From contig OX352763.1 in assembly GCA_947095585.1 (NCBI GenBank), positions 65,575,719 to 65,639,718 on the forward strand: DNA of 64,000 nt. The letters are read 5' to 3'. The first letter of the stretch is position 1; each line of letters opens with the position of its first letter. The notes under the pieces are model-generated. The model saw only the letters and a list, made by a program, of their open reading frames with translations, was not told the DNA's origin and made no database searches. Source of the DNA: Nephrocerus scutellatus. Its lineage: Eukaryota; Arthropoda; Insecta; Diptera; Pipunculidae. The position numbers were made by a program, and so were the translations under genes. Positions 34,301 to 44,990 of the stretch are shown here, in pieces.

Positions 34301-36260
34301 TTATCCTACGGTCGCATATTAGTCCTACATTCCGAGTTTCATACGAATCCCTTGATAAATGGCTTGGTTCCAAAAATCCAGACACTCTTGGCCAGATCCC
34401 AGAATTTCCATAGGAACCTATCTTACGGTCGCATATTAGTCCTACATTCCGAGTTTCATACGAATCTCTTGAGAAATGGCTTTGTTCCAAAAATTCCAGA
34501 CCATATTGGCCAGATCCCAGAGTTTCCATAGGAACCTCTATAACAGTCGCATATTAGTCCTACATTCCGAGTTTCATACGACTCCCTTGAGAAATGGCTT
34601 AGTTCCAAAAATTCCAGACCCTTTTGGCCAGATCCCACAATTTCTATAGGAACCAATCTTACAGTCGCATATTAGTCCTATATTCCGAGTTTCATACGCA
34701 TCCCTTGAGAAATGGCTTGGTTCCAAAAATTCCAGACACTCTTGGCCAGATCCCAGAATTTCTATAGGAACCTATCTTACGGTCGCATATTAGTCCTACA
34801 TTCCGAGTTTCATACGAATCCCTTAAGAAATGGCTTGGTTCCAAAAATTCCAGACCCTAATGGCCAGATCCCAGAATTTCCATAGGAACCTACCTTACAG
34901 TCGCATATTAGTCCTACATTCCGAGTTTCATACGAATCCCTTAAGAAATGGCTTGGTTCCAAAAATTCCAGACCCTATTGGCCAGATCCCAGAATTTCCA
35001 TAGGAACCTACCTTACAGTCGCATATTAGTCCTACATTCCGAGTTTCATACGAATCCCTTGAGAAATGGCTTGGTTCCAAAAATTCCAGACCCTATTGGC
35101 CAGATCCCAGAATTTTCAGAGGAACCTATCTTACGGTCGCATATTTGTCCTACATTCCGAGTTTCATACGAATCCCTTGAGAAATGGCTTGGTTCCAAAA
35201 AATCCAGACCCTATTGGCCAGATCCCAGAATTTACATAGGAATCTTTCTTACAGTGGTATATTAGTCCTACATTGCGAGTTTCATACGGATCCCTTGAGA
35301 AATGGCTTGACCCTATTGGCCAGATCCCAGAATTTCCATAAGAACCAATCTTAAAGTCGCATATTAGTCCTACATTCCGAGTTTCATACGATTCCCTTAA
35401 CAAATGGCTTGGTTCCAAAAATTCCAGACACTCTTGGCCAGATCTCAGAATTTCCATAGGAACCTATCTGTCGCATATTAGTCCTACATTCCGAGTTTCA
35501 TACGAAGCAAGGAACTTATCTTACAGTCGCATATTAGTCCTAGATTCCGAGTTTCATACGAATCCCTTGATAAATGGCTTGGTTCCAAAAAATCCAGACA
35601 CTCTTGGCCAGATCCCAGAATTTCCATAGGAACATATCTTACGGTCGCATATTAGTCCTACATTCCGAGTTTCATACGAATCTCTTGAGAAATGGCTTTG
35701 TTCCAAAAATTCCAGGCCATATTGGCCAGATCCCAGAGTTTCCGTAGGAACCTCTCTTAGAGTCGCATATTAGTCCTACATTCCGAGTTTCATACGACTC
35801 CCTTGAGAAATGGCTTAGTTCCAAAAATTCCAGACCCTTTTGGCCAGATCCCAGAATTTCTATAGGAACCTATCTTACAGTCACATATTAGTCCTATATT
35901 CCGAGTTTCATACGCATCCCTTGAGAAATGGCTTGGTTCCAAAAATTCCAGACACTCTTGGCCAGATCCCAGAATTTCTATAGGAACCTATCTTACGGTC
36001 GCATATTAGTCCTACGTTCCGAGTTTCATACGAATCCCTTAAGAAATGGCTTGGTTCCAAAAATTCCAGACCCTATTGGCCAGATCCCAGAATTTCCATA
36101 GGAACCTACCTTACAGTCGCATATTAGTCCTACATTCCGAGTTTCATACGAATCCCTTGAGAAATGGCTTGGTTCCAAAAATTCCAGACCCTATTGGCCA
36201 GATCCCAGAATTTTCAGAGGAACCTATCTTACGATCGCATATTTGTCCTACATTCCGAGT
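31330..36260. repeat. 2,512-bp higher-order tandem repeat in the satellite
   Basis: Distinctive monomer variants recur at a fixed spacing of 2,512 bp: frames starting 31,523/34,035, 31,729/34,241, 32,436/34,948 and 33,534/36,046, and the odd join cgaagcaaggaacttatctt (32,992/35,504). Two nearly identical units of about 21 monomers lie in tandem. Confidence 0.9.
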
Positions 36261-37884
36261 TTCATACGAATCCCTTGAGAAATGGCTTGGTTCCAAATAT
36301 TCCAGACACTCTTGGCCAGATCCCAGAATTTCCATAGGAACCTATCTGTCGCATATTAGTCCTACACTCCGAGTTTCATACGAAGCCCTTGAGAAATGGC
36401 TTTGTTCAAAAAATTCCAGACCCTATTGGCCAGATCCCAGAATTTCCATAGGAACCTATCTTACAGTCGCATATTAATCCTACATTCCGAGTATTATACG
36501 AATCCCTTGAGAAATGGCTTAGTTCCAGCAACTCCAGACCCTATTGGCCAGATCCCAGAATTTCCATAGGAACCTATCTTACAGTCGCATATTAGTCCTA
36601 CATTCCGAGTTTCATACGAATCCCATGAGAAATGGCTTGGTTCCAAAAAATCCAGAGCTTATTGGCCAGATCCCAGAATTTCCATAGGAACCTTTCTTAC
36701 AGTGGCATCTTAGTCCTACATTCCGAGTTTCATACGGATCCCTTGAGAAAAGGCTTGACCCTATTGGCCAGATCCCAGAATTTCCATAAGAACCAATCTT
36801 AAAGTCGCATATTAGTCCTACATTCCGAGTTTCATACGCATCCTTTGATAAATGGCTTGGTTCCAAAAATTCCAGACCCTCTTGGCCAGATCCCAGAATT
36901 TCCATAGGAACCTATCTTACAGTGGCATATTAGTCCTAAATTCCGAGTTTCATACGAATCCCTTGAGAAATGGCTTGGTTCCAAAAATTCCAGACCCTAT
37001 TGGCCAAAAACCAGAATTTCCATAGGAGCAGTGGCCGTAGTAACATATGTATTTATATATACATATATATTTATATTTTTAGTTATATACATATATAGTT
37101 ACATACATATAAAGTATAATTATAGAAACGAAGGCATAAAATTAACAATAAACAAAAGTTAATAACAGCGTCACCAATGTGTACAACAGAGTAATAGCAG
37201 TGTAACCAATGTGTACAACAGAGCTGTGAAAATGGTTGCCCCCTCCGTAAAAAAGTTTCACTTAAAAAAAAACCCAAAAATATTAAATTATCAGGAAATG
37301 GCAATCTATGTATGTACATACATATGCCTGTAAATACCATACCACACAACAGACTCGTTGAAGATCTTATATACATATTCTTGCATACATATTCTTGGTC
37401 TTGGTCTTGGTCTTGCACACTCCATCTTGGGCTTGGTCTTGGTCTGGCAACTGAATGATCAGTCTTGGTCTTGGTCTTGCATTTTTTGCTTTGTGACGTG
37501 ATTTCACGTGATTCAAATGCCGACGGAAACCCTAAAGCAGACGGGTTTTCAGATGCCGGTGGGGTTTTGAAAACTCGTTGTTTTCACACTAGGATTTATA
37601 CCTGACGGTCTGCATATACAGATCGGCCAACAGGTATCACTAACGGTGCGGTTCACGCACACTCACATGGATATAAAGACCCCAAGACCCGTCTGGTACT
37701 AAGCTGGGACGTACCATGGAGACCCCTCCGAAGGTAGAGGAGGACATCGTCCTCTCCAGCGACGATGCCGAAGACAACGGCAACAGGACTGGGTGCGTCC
37801 CACCCACTCAATATTAGCTAAATAACAATCACGGTCAAATACTAAAGCCGTTTTGGCGTCGGTCACTTCCTCAACGACCGGATG

Positions 37885-37993
37885 ATAGAATACTGCATAC
37901 TTAAAATAAGCAAATGCTACGAAAAGTAGTCGGTAGTGCAGAAGGTTCCAATAAATAAAATTCTGCGTACTAAAAATAAGCACTTTTATGAAC
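37885..37993. repeat. Module shared by X and the LTRs of the 51-57 kb gypsy element
   Basis: From aatactgcatacttaaaata to agcacttttatgaa this segment matches the 3' LTR at about 56,534-56,637 almost base for base. It contains two imperfect direct copies of a 25-base motif (ctgcatacttaaaataagca and ctgcgtactaaaaataagca). X copies 1 and 2 carry it ten bases shorter. Confidence 0.8.
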
Positions 37994-38561
37994 ATGACTC
38001 ATGGCGGTACAACGGCAAAGACCTATATCACAAACCCACAAAAGAGGTCAATGTAATGAAAAAACAGTATCTGGTGTTTCCAATAAACCAGAATTTCTAC
38101 TGGTTCCTTATCATTGTCCGGCTGAAGGAAGGCCGGAGGGTCCCACATGTCGGGATCCTAATCTTTGATACCCTCCTACGACCAGCAGCAAACTACCACA
38201 CGGAGGTAGTACGGCGGTTCCTATCAGCGGTAGAACAGGCTTCAGTGTTGCCCTTCGACCCCAGGAAGGCATCGGAAAAATGGCGCGAGATCACCGAGGT
38301 TATCCAGAACCTTGCTCAGGGAGACCCACCAACCATTAAGCTCCCATACCGAGAGGAACGCCAACATTTCCCAAAACAGCAACACGGCGACTTCGGCGAT
38401 GGACACAACGCCAGAAGCGGGGAGACCACCACCATTCCCTAGAACGCATCGGTACCATCAACCAAGATAGCAGCAAGGTTCATGACAACAGCGAATCCAT
38501 CAACAAGAAGCGCAATACGATTAAGGACACCGGCAACACTGCAGCAACAGCAGAGAGAGAG

Positions 38562-38565
38562 CGCG
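38562..38565. other. Left target-site duplication CGCG of the errantivirus-type element
   Basis: CGCG directly before the LTR start AGTTACG; the same four bases follow the 3' LTR at 46,531-46,534. GC-rich alternating targets of this kind are known for ZAM-like errantiviruses. Confidence 0.65.
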
Positions 38566-39009
38566 AGTTACGTACCCATAACAGCCCAGCACCTATACAT
38601 ATTATTTGCCTTACTTATTACTTATTGCATACTTTTAAATTAATCATTATTAAGCAATTATCGAATTACACTTTTCTTTGTTCACCTTAAAACCAGTCAA
38701 TGCACCTTCATATTGTTTACCTTGCATTAATTATATTTCGCATATTTTGAAATTGTCTTTTTCATCATATTTAAATTATTCCTTAATTCGCAGTTATCAA
38801 ATTACACTTTGTTTACCTCAAGTCAATCAATGCACTTGCTCATAAAATTTGTATTGTATTTGTATTGCAAAGTAAGCATAAAATATGTATAAAGGACTAT
38901 GTAAAAACTTTTAGAACTGAAGTCTTGTGAATAAATTTGAATACGGCGTTACGCTGCCCAAAATCAATTGTGTTTTTTTTTGCAAAGCCTCCTGGTCGAA
39001 ACCTTAATT
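38566..39009 (+). repeat. 5' LTR of the errantivirus-type gypsy element
   Basis: 444 bp from agttacgtacccataacagc to aaaccttaatt. A TATA-like motif tgtataaagg lies at about 38,887. It differs from the 24,190 copy by few substitutions. The 3' LTR shares it from gccttacttatt onward. Confidence 0.85.
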
Positions 39010-39019
39010 GGCGCAGTCG
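39009..39019 (+). other. tRNA-Ser-type primer-binding site
   Basis: TGGCGCAGTCG, complementary to CCA plus the acceptor stem of tRNA-Ser, as used by 17.6/297/ZAM/Idefix-type elements. Confidence 0.8.
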
Positions 39020-39460
39020 TGTACGGACAAATTTTTCAGTATACTTAAAAAACGTTTAGTAATGTAGTTCATCAACGGTTTATTGATAAGCGAACTCAGT
39101 GAAGTGAAGTTTGTGTACGAAAAAATAGAACACAAGATCAGCTTTCATCAAATAAATTTTCGGCGGTTTATCGAAAAATAAGTGAATCCAAAACTCTGGA
39201 AAAAGGAAGCAAATCTTGGCGTGTTTTAACACATAAGTTCAGGACCACTCAACAAGGAAAACTACCACAGTATGAAGAAAACGCTCACCTCAGCTACATG
39301 CATGTAAGTCAAAGTAAATATACATTCTTACTCAAATCCCATGTCCAATAGAACGAACGCAAAGGCTAGACCAAGAAGAGCCCCTTATTATTTGCAAACT
39401 TCCAATAGATTTAAATTAGGAAACATAAGAGAAAGTTTAGACGAAGAGTAAGAATATAGC

Positions 39461-40922
39461 GTGGTCGATAGAGTACAACTGAGTGACAATTCAGATAATC
39501 AATTAAAATTTAATATCAAAAAAGTAAATAAAACAAAAAACGAAAATAGTACATTAAGTGACCTTAATAACTTCTTCGCTAATATTAAAATAAGAAAAAT
39601 GTCTTTAAATCAGGAACAATATGTTCAAACCCCACAGCAAAACGCTGCTCAGGTAGCACTAAATAATCAAGAACAACACCATTAAGGACCTACCGAAATT
39701 CGACGGTAATTCCCGGCTCCTTTTTGAATTTATACACAATGTAGAGGAGATATTAAGTCTTCTCCCGACAGTGGATGGCACAATTAAAGGCACAATTTTG
39801 CTGCGAGCAATTTGTAACAAAATTATTGGTCCCGCCAATGAAATATTAAATATGTACGGAACACCATTGATCTGGACCTCCATAAGATCCAACCTTATAC
39901 TACATTATTCGGATAAGAGAATGACAGTGGATAGCACAATTCAAGGCACAATTTTGCTGCGAGCAATTTGATTGACCTCCATAAGATCCAACCTTATACT
40001 ACATTATTCGGATAAGAGGAATGAGACATCTCTTATCAGATACCTTCATGGTCTAAGGCAAAACCAAAATTGCGTTGAACGATTCTATAGTAAAGTTATA
40101 GAAATTTTCGCGACAATCAGCAACCACGTTCAAGTCCACGAGACAAACGTGAGCGTTATTAAGGCAAAAAGCTAACTTTATGAAGAAATGTGTTTAAACA
40201 CATTCTTGGTCGGATTACGCGAACCTTTAGGCTCAACCATCCGTGCAATGAAACCATCCTCACTACCCGAAGCTTTTGCATATTGCATAAAAGAACTAAA
40301 TATCTTTTATTCAAAATCAGATCCATCATCTGAAAAATTTACCTACAGGAAATCATTGGAACAACCCCATTCGATCGGACAGCTTTACATACCACAAAGG
40401 CGACAACCACACCGTTTTAACCCATCATATAACGGGTACTCGACCAATCCAGCACCTCACTTCAAGCTAAGCAACCATTCTTCCAACACACAACAACAAC
40501 AGATTTTCTAAACACAATTTCAACAGCGACAACAGTTCCAGCCACAACAACCACCTCAAAATTATATCCAACGACAGCAGCAGCCTCTTCAAACTCAACA
40601 AAGAAGCTTACCACCAGTGGAACCAATGGAACTTGGTTCTGGAAATACCAGACAGACTCGAAGAAGCCAGCAACCGTCCAAAAATTTTAGACAAAACTGG
40701 TCTCCAAAATTCACAAGCCAGGAACTACATAACGTAACGTACAAGACAGACAACTCTGGAGACAACCTTGGTAACCAAACAGAAGCAAACAATTATCAAC
40801 AGCTAGATTCCTACTGTAACTATGACCATTTTGATCAACAGGATCCTGACTTACTAAATGTAATGCACGAACTAGACGACGGAAATTTTCACATACCTGC
40901 CCCGAAAGACCAATCGGATACG
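39461..40922 (+). pseudogene. Gag of the errantivirus-type element, broken
   Basis: Gag is spread over at least four frames: an N-terminal frame (39,461-39,685), a segment beginning KDLPKFDGNS (39,680-), a central frame (40,021-40,511) with the LNTFLVGLREPLGSTIRAMKP block typical of 17.6/297-type Gag, and a Gln-rich, Asn-rich C-terminal frame (40,505-40,925) with EPMELGSG and ELHNV blocks. There is no CCHC knuckle, which is normal for this group. Bases 39,770-39,919 are partly repeated at 39,926-40,019 with about 70 bases missing, which shifts the frame. Frame changes near 39,685, 39,970, 40,175 and 40,511 make it inactive. Confidence 0.8.
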
Positions 40923-40945
40923 TAGACATCAATAAGCATGTCACT

Positions 40946-41245
40946 GTGCTGCCTTATATAAACACTTTCTCACCCTTCGGACGTCCATTAAAATTCCTAA
41001 TTGACACCGGAGCCTTAACCTCATTCATTAACCCCGAGTTTGCACACCCCGACAATCTGGTCTCCATCGAACCCACAACTATAAAAACCATACTAAACAC
41101 CCACCAAATAGACAAGGAAATCCGTTTGCCCAATTTTGTAGAATTCAATCAGCCTGGAAAAACCAGATTCTTAGTGTTCCGCTTTCACGGATACTTCGAT
41201 GGTTTGCTAGGACTGGATGCACACACTAAATTAGGAGCGAATTGA
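40946..41245 (+). pseudogene. Aspartic protease of the errantivirus-type element
   Basis: 100-residue frame with active site FLIDTGALTSF (residues 17-27) and the second block YFDGLLGLD (residues 83-91), both intact, so the fold and catalytic Asp look complete. It is separated by a stop and frame change from the linker at 41,246-41,530, which leads to RT. The ATG of the open frame is not the natural start; it would be made as part of a Pol polyprotein. Confidence 0.82.
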
Positions 41246-41505
41246 TTTAGCCAACGAACATTTAATTACACAAAAGTCTGTAATACCTCTCGAACTAAAG
41301 CCTAACTTTATGTCTCAAAAATACATTCTTTCGGAAAACTCGAAAACAATAGTGAATTTGCCAGTCGATGTGCAGGAAGGAGACATCCTTATTAGCACGA
41401 CATATATTACACCTAACTTATATATTCCAGAAGGAAAATATAGAGCAGATAGATGGTATACCAATTTAGTGGTAATAAACGCATCAAATTCAAGCAATTC
41501 TCTTT

Positions 41506-42954
41506 TTGGAACAACTACTCAAGGTCAGTAAATTCAGCAAACAAGATTTCTATGAACTAAATAACTTCGAATTCAACAACAACAGCCGCAGCACAAGCTC
41601 CATAACTTCCGACGATATTATTAATCTCATTCGAACATCCCACCTTAACGGTGAAGAAAAGAAAGTTATTTTCAAACTCTGCCGAACATACGAGCATATT
41701 TTCTTTAAAGAAGGACAAAATCTAACCTTTACCAATAGAATAAAACACAGTATAAAAACTAAAGATGATATCCCTGTGTTTACAAAATCATATAGATACC
41801 CCCACATCCATAAAGAAGAAGTCAAATCACAAATAAAACAAATGTTAGAACAAGGTGTAATAAGGCCAAGCTATTCACCTTGGAGTTCACCAATCTGGAT
41901 CGTTCCTAAAAAGAAAGATGCCAGCGGGAAAATCAAATGGCGACTCGTCATAGACTATCGCAAACTGAATGAAAAAACATTAAGCGACAAGTATAACCCA
42001 TCCAATATAAATGACGTTGTAAACAAACTCGGCAGAAGCCTATACTTTACTACACTTGATCTCGCTAGTGGATTCCACCAGATTGAGATGAACCCTATGG
42101 ATATCGAAAAAACTTCATTCACAGTAGAAGGTGGACACTATGAGTATGTCCGAATGCCCTTCGGTCTGAAAAATGCTCCATCGACCTTTCAAAGAGTCAT
42201 GGATAATGTTTTAAAGGATCTTCAAGGCAAAATCTGCTTAGTATATCTAGACGACATAATAATTTTCTGCACATCCCTTCAGGAACATGCCAAAAATTTA
42301 AAGAAAGTGTTTGACAGATTACGCGAAGCGAACTTCAAAATTCAGTTAGATAAGGCCGAGTTTTTCCATAAGGAAGTAGCATTCCTTGGCCATTTGGTAA
42401 CAAATCAGGGCGTTAAGCCAAACCCTGATAAAATAAAAGCTATAAAAGATTTCCCCATACCTCGTATCAAATCATTCCTAGGTCTTCTGGGTTATTACCG
42501 TAAGTTTATAAAAGACTTCGCAAAACTTACAAAACCACTTACGGAATGCCTTAAAAAGGGTAAAACAATTGAACTCAACACGAAATACATTACAGTTTTA
42601 CAGTACCCCGATTTCTCTAAGCCATTTATTCTGACTACCGATGCGAGTAACTTCGCGTTAGGCGCAGTTTTATCCCAAGGCACTATTGGTAGTGACAAAC
42701 CCATATGTTATGCCAGTAGAACCCTAACAGACACAGAAATCAATTATTCTACGATAGAGAAAGAACTGTTAGCTATCGTATGGGTGACCAAATATTTTCG
42801 GCCCGATATATTTGGTCTCAAATTTAAGATAGTAACAGACCACAAACCATTGCAATGGCTTATGAGCTTAAAAGACCCCAACTCTAAATTAGTTAGATGG
42901 CGTTTAAAACTTGAGGAATTCGACTACGAGATAATTTATAAAAAAGTAAAATAG
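41506..42954 (+). CDS. Reverse transcriptase-RNase H of the errantivirus-type element
   Basis: An open 482-residue frame. RT blocks in order: VIRPSYSPWSSP, WRLVIDYRKLNEKT, TTLDLASGFHQI, MPFGLKNAPSTFQR, and the intact catalytic loop YLDDII (about residue 248). The connection follows with FLGLLGYYRKFI, then RNase H with TDAS (residue 377) and YSTIEKELLAIVW and DHKPL. About 12-15 residues are missing just before LQYPDF, an in-frame deletion between connection and RNase H. It stops shortly after RNase H at 42,954, and a frameshift leads to integrase. The first ATG overlaps the end of the linker frame. This is the best-preserved pol frame in the window. Confidence 0.9.
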   Translation: MEQLLKVSKFSKQDFYELNNFEFNNNSRSTSSITSDDIINLIRTSHLNGEEKKVIFKLCRTYEHIFFKEGQNLTFTNRIKHSIKTKDDIPVFTKSYRYPHIHKEEVKSQIKQMLEQGVIRPSYSPWSSPIWIVPKKKDASGKIKWRLVIDYRKLNEKTLSDKYNPSNINDVVNKLGRSLYFTTLDLASGFHQIEMNPMDIEKTSFTVEGGHYEYVRMPFGLKNAPSTFQRVMDNVLKDLQGKICLVYLDDIIIFCTSLQEHAKNLKKVFDRLREANFKIQLDKAEFFHKEVAFLGHLVTNQGVKPNPDKIKAIKDFPIPRIKSFLGLLGYYRKFIKDFAKLTKPLTECLKKGKTIELNTKYITVLQYPDFSKPFILTTDASNFALGAVLSQGTIGSDKPICYASRTLTDTEINYSTIEKELLAIVWVTKYFRPDIFGLKFKIVTDHKPLQWLMSLKDPNSKLVRWRLKLEEFDYEIIYKKVK

Positions 42955-43909
42955 AAATAAACACTTCCGAAACAACACATAACGATAATGCAGACCCAAA
43001 CTCCATTCCAAATTGCTCCACAATACATACAGTTGATGAAAATTTAGACGACCATATACACATTTCCGAGCGTCATCTGAACAAATTTAATATCCCGTTA
43101 ATACTCGAGAAAAACGATACAGACAAACCACCTAAACTCGTAATTCTGTTCAAAAATAAACAAAGACGAACGATATTCAAACCAAATTTTTCCGAAAGCA
43201 ATATTACTGACTTTTTTAAACAATTTCTACCACCAAATAAATGTTGCGCCATACTCACAGATGACGACACATTCAAACTTGCCCAAAACGTATATTCGAA
43301 ATACTTTTCAAATAGTAGATTCTTTAAGCATATCCGCTGTACTGAGATATTAACAGACATAACAGAAAACGACGAACAAGACAAAATTATCACTGACTAT
43401 CACAACAATAACAACCATAGGGGTATTAACGAGACACTGTTACATCTTAAAAGGACATACTTTTCCCCTATATGAAGACAAAAATTGTAAAAGTTATCAA
43501 TAACTGTGAGGACTGTCAGTTAATGAAATATGACAGAAACCCCCAAAGGTAAAATATGAAACACCAGTAACCCCACAGAAACCTTTAGACATATTCCACG
43601 TCGATATCTACAGCATAAACAATAAGAAGATATTGACAATTATAGACACATTTTCCAAATATGCGGCAGCATATACACTTCCAATTCAGAACAGCACTAA
43701 CGTAATTAAATCAATAAAGCATTTCATGAGCCTACACGGCATACCAAAAAAAATTATATCTGACCAAGGATCAGAATTTACTGCAATCATATTTAAAGAC
43801 TTTTGCAAACAATATGATATCGACTTCCATACCACATCGTTCCAACAAACAAGCAGCAATTCCCCCGTGGAACGCATGCATTCAACATTAACTGAAATCT
43901 ATAGAATAA
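42955..43909 (+). pseudogene. Integrase of the errantivirus-type element, 5' part
   Basis: A linker precedes an HHCC domain (YHNNNNHRG, then NCEDC at about 43,505) and the catalytic core with all three acidic residues present: HVDIYSI (43,597), SDQGSEF (about 43,759) and SPVERMHS (about 43,863). Two frameshifts (near 43,474 and 43,550) lie in the N-terminal half. The frame then meets the Helitron-like insertion at 43,910, and its continuation is at 44,498. Confidence 0.82.
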
Positions 43910-44497
43910 CTAGCTGACCCGACAGACGTTGTCCTGTCCCACTTTCAATAAATTTGTTTGTTATCGTTTTGTGAACTTGTGAAAAGCTATTTGTTTTGCG
44001 ATATCGAGTCACAGTATTAGTCACATCATTGTGTTACATTTTTTAATTTTGGTTCTTTTAGGGTCTTTTGGGGTTCTTTTGGGGGTCTTTAATGATTTTT
44101 TGGGATTTTAAGGGACTTTCGGAGGTCGTTTTGTCTTTTGTGGTCTTTTGGAGATCTTTTTGCCCACAAAATCAAAGAAGAAGCTGTCAAATGACATTTG
44201 GGCACGTAACCCAAACAATTGGAATCTATTGGAACAGAAATGAAAAAACGACTTTTGCTGTACAGATCGCGAATCAATCAAGGTTTTTTCGCATAAACCT
44301 TATTCGGACTATGGCGAATTTATAAAATAAAAGTTAGCCAAATCGGTCCAGTCGTTCTAATTTTTTTTTTTTCACTTTAAAAACCTATTCTCATACATAC
44401 CAAATATACATAAAAAATTTCATAACAATCGGTCGAGCCGTTTCGGAGCAGTTGAGACCCAAACACCGTGACACGAGATTTTTATTTATATATTAGA
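43910..44497 (-). mobile_element. Non-autonomous Helitron-like element inside integrase (588 bp)
   Basis: On the minus strand it starts TCTAATATATAAATAAAAAT after an A and ends GGGTCAGCTAG before a T, fitting Helitron rules: 5' TC, 3' CTAG, insertion between A and T, no target duplication. A stem gacag/ctgtc lies about 12 bases ahead of the CTAG end. Removing 588 bases (a multiple of three) lets the integrase frame continue. An alternative is a 4-bp duplication ATAA around a 587-bp element. It has no transposase or Rep gene. The related element at 48,544 shares the subterminal ttagccaaatcrgtcca. Confidence 0.72.
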
Positions 44498-44967
44498 TAA
44501 AAGATAGAGACCACGACGACATATTAAACGAAACAATAATCACTTATAATAACGCCGTACATTGGGCAACAAAATTGACCCCATATGAACTATTTTACGG
44601 CAGGACTTTTAGGTTCAATAAAGACGTTAAATTTAACAATGAACATGAATATATTAAGAAATTAAATGAATTCCAGGAAAAGCTATATCCCGCAATAAAA
44701 GAACAGATAGAAATACTAGTATCCAAAAATATAGAAAAATTAAATGAAAATAGGAAAGAAGCTAAAGATTATAATGAGAATTCTATTATATTAAGAAAAG
44801 AATTTAGAAGAAATAAACTAACACCTAGATTTAGCAAACATAGAATTAAGAAAAATAACAAAGTTACAGTTATAACGACAGACAATAGAAAACTCCATAA
44901 GTCTAAAATTAAAAATAAACGAAAATTTCAGATAAACAATGCTAACAACGATATGGACCACAACTAA
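44498..44967 (+). pseudogene. Integrase of the errantivirus-type element, 3' part
   Basis: Continues integrase after the insertion with the core's last helices (ITYNNAVHWATKLTPYELFYG) and a long Lys/Asn-rich C-terminal tail ending at 44,967. This tail is normal for the 17.6/297 group. Confidence 0.8.
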
Positions 44968-44990
44968 GGGACAAAACCCTTATTAATAAC

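Larger units (their letters stand above)
24824..37027. repeat. 118-bp satellite, block 3, with higher-order repeats
   Basis: About 103 monomers over 12.2 kb. Monomer order itself repeats: a 1,258-bp block, a 452-bp sub-block (a four-monomer set with a deletion), a 3,562-bp offset copy and a 2,512-bp tandem copy are visible. It ends with the same tggccaaaaaccagaatttc variant monomer and the same break into X as blocks 1 and 2. Confidence 0.97.
37028..38565 (+). pseudogene. X locus copy 3: Ulp1/SENP-like cysteine protease remnant
   Basis: Same layout as copy 2: leader with GGTCTT repeats, gatataaagacc about 45 bases ahead of ATG 37,716 (34 codons, acidic DDAEDN stretch, stop), the FLNDRMIEY signature at about 37,867, then a 168-residue frame (37,936-38,442) with YLVFPINQNFYWFLIIV and ILIFDTLL. 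This copy has ten extra bases (tagtcggtag) in the segment shared with the LTRs at 51-57 kb. It is cut after gagagagagcgcg by the errantivirus-type element, and its 3' part continues at 46,531. Ulp1 similarity is seen directly; the catalytic Cys block is missing and the His position is Tyr. Confidence 0.7.

Noticed and set aside
15756..36905. Dozens of open frames of 63-143 residues on both strands with a shared METLGSGQ/MARSQNFHR start
   Set aside because: They are all translations of the 118-bp satellite. The monomer is not a multiple of three, frames end after about 1-4 monomers, and there are no separate coding signals.
24824..37027. CRISPR-like array (regular repeats)
   Set aside because: Repeats are contiguous with no unique spacers, the unit is 118 bp, and the context is an insect genome.
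43906..44500. ATAA target duplication around the 588-bp insert (a cut-and-paste transposon)
   Set aside because: Possible, but the ends lack inverted repeats and fit the TC/CTAG and A|T rules of Helitrons better; not excluded.
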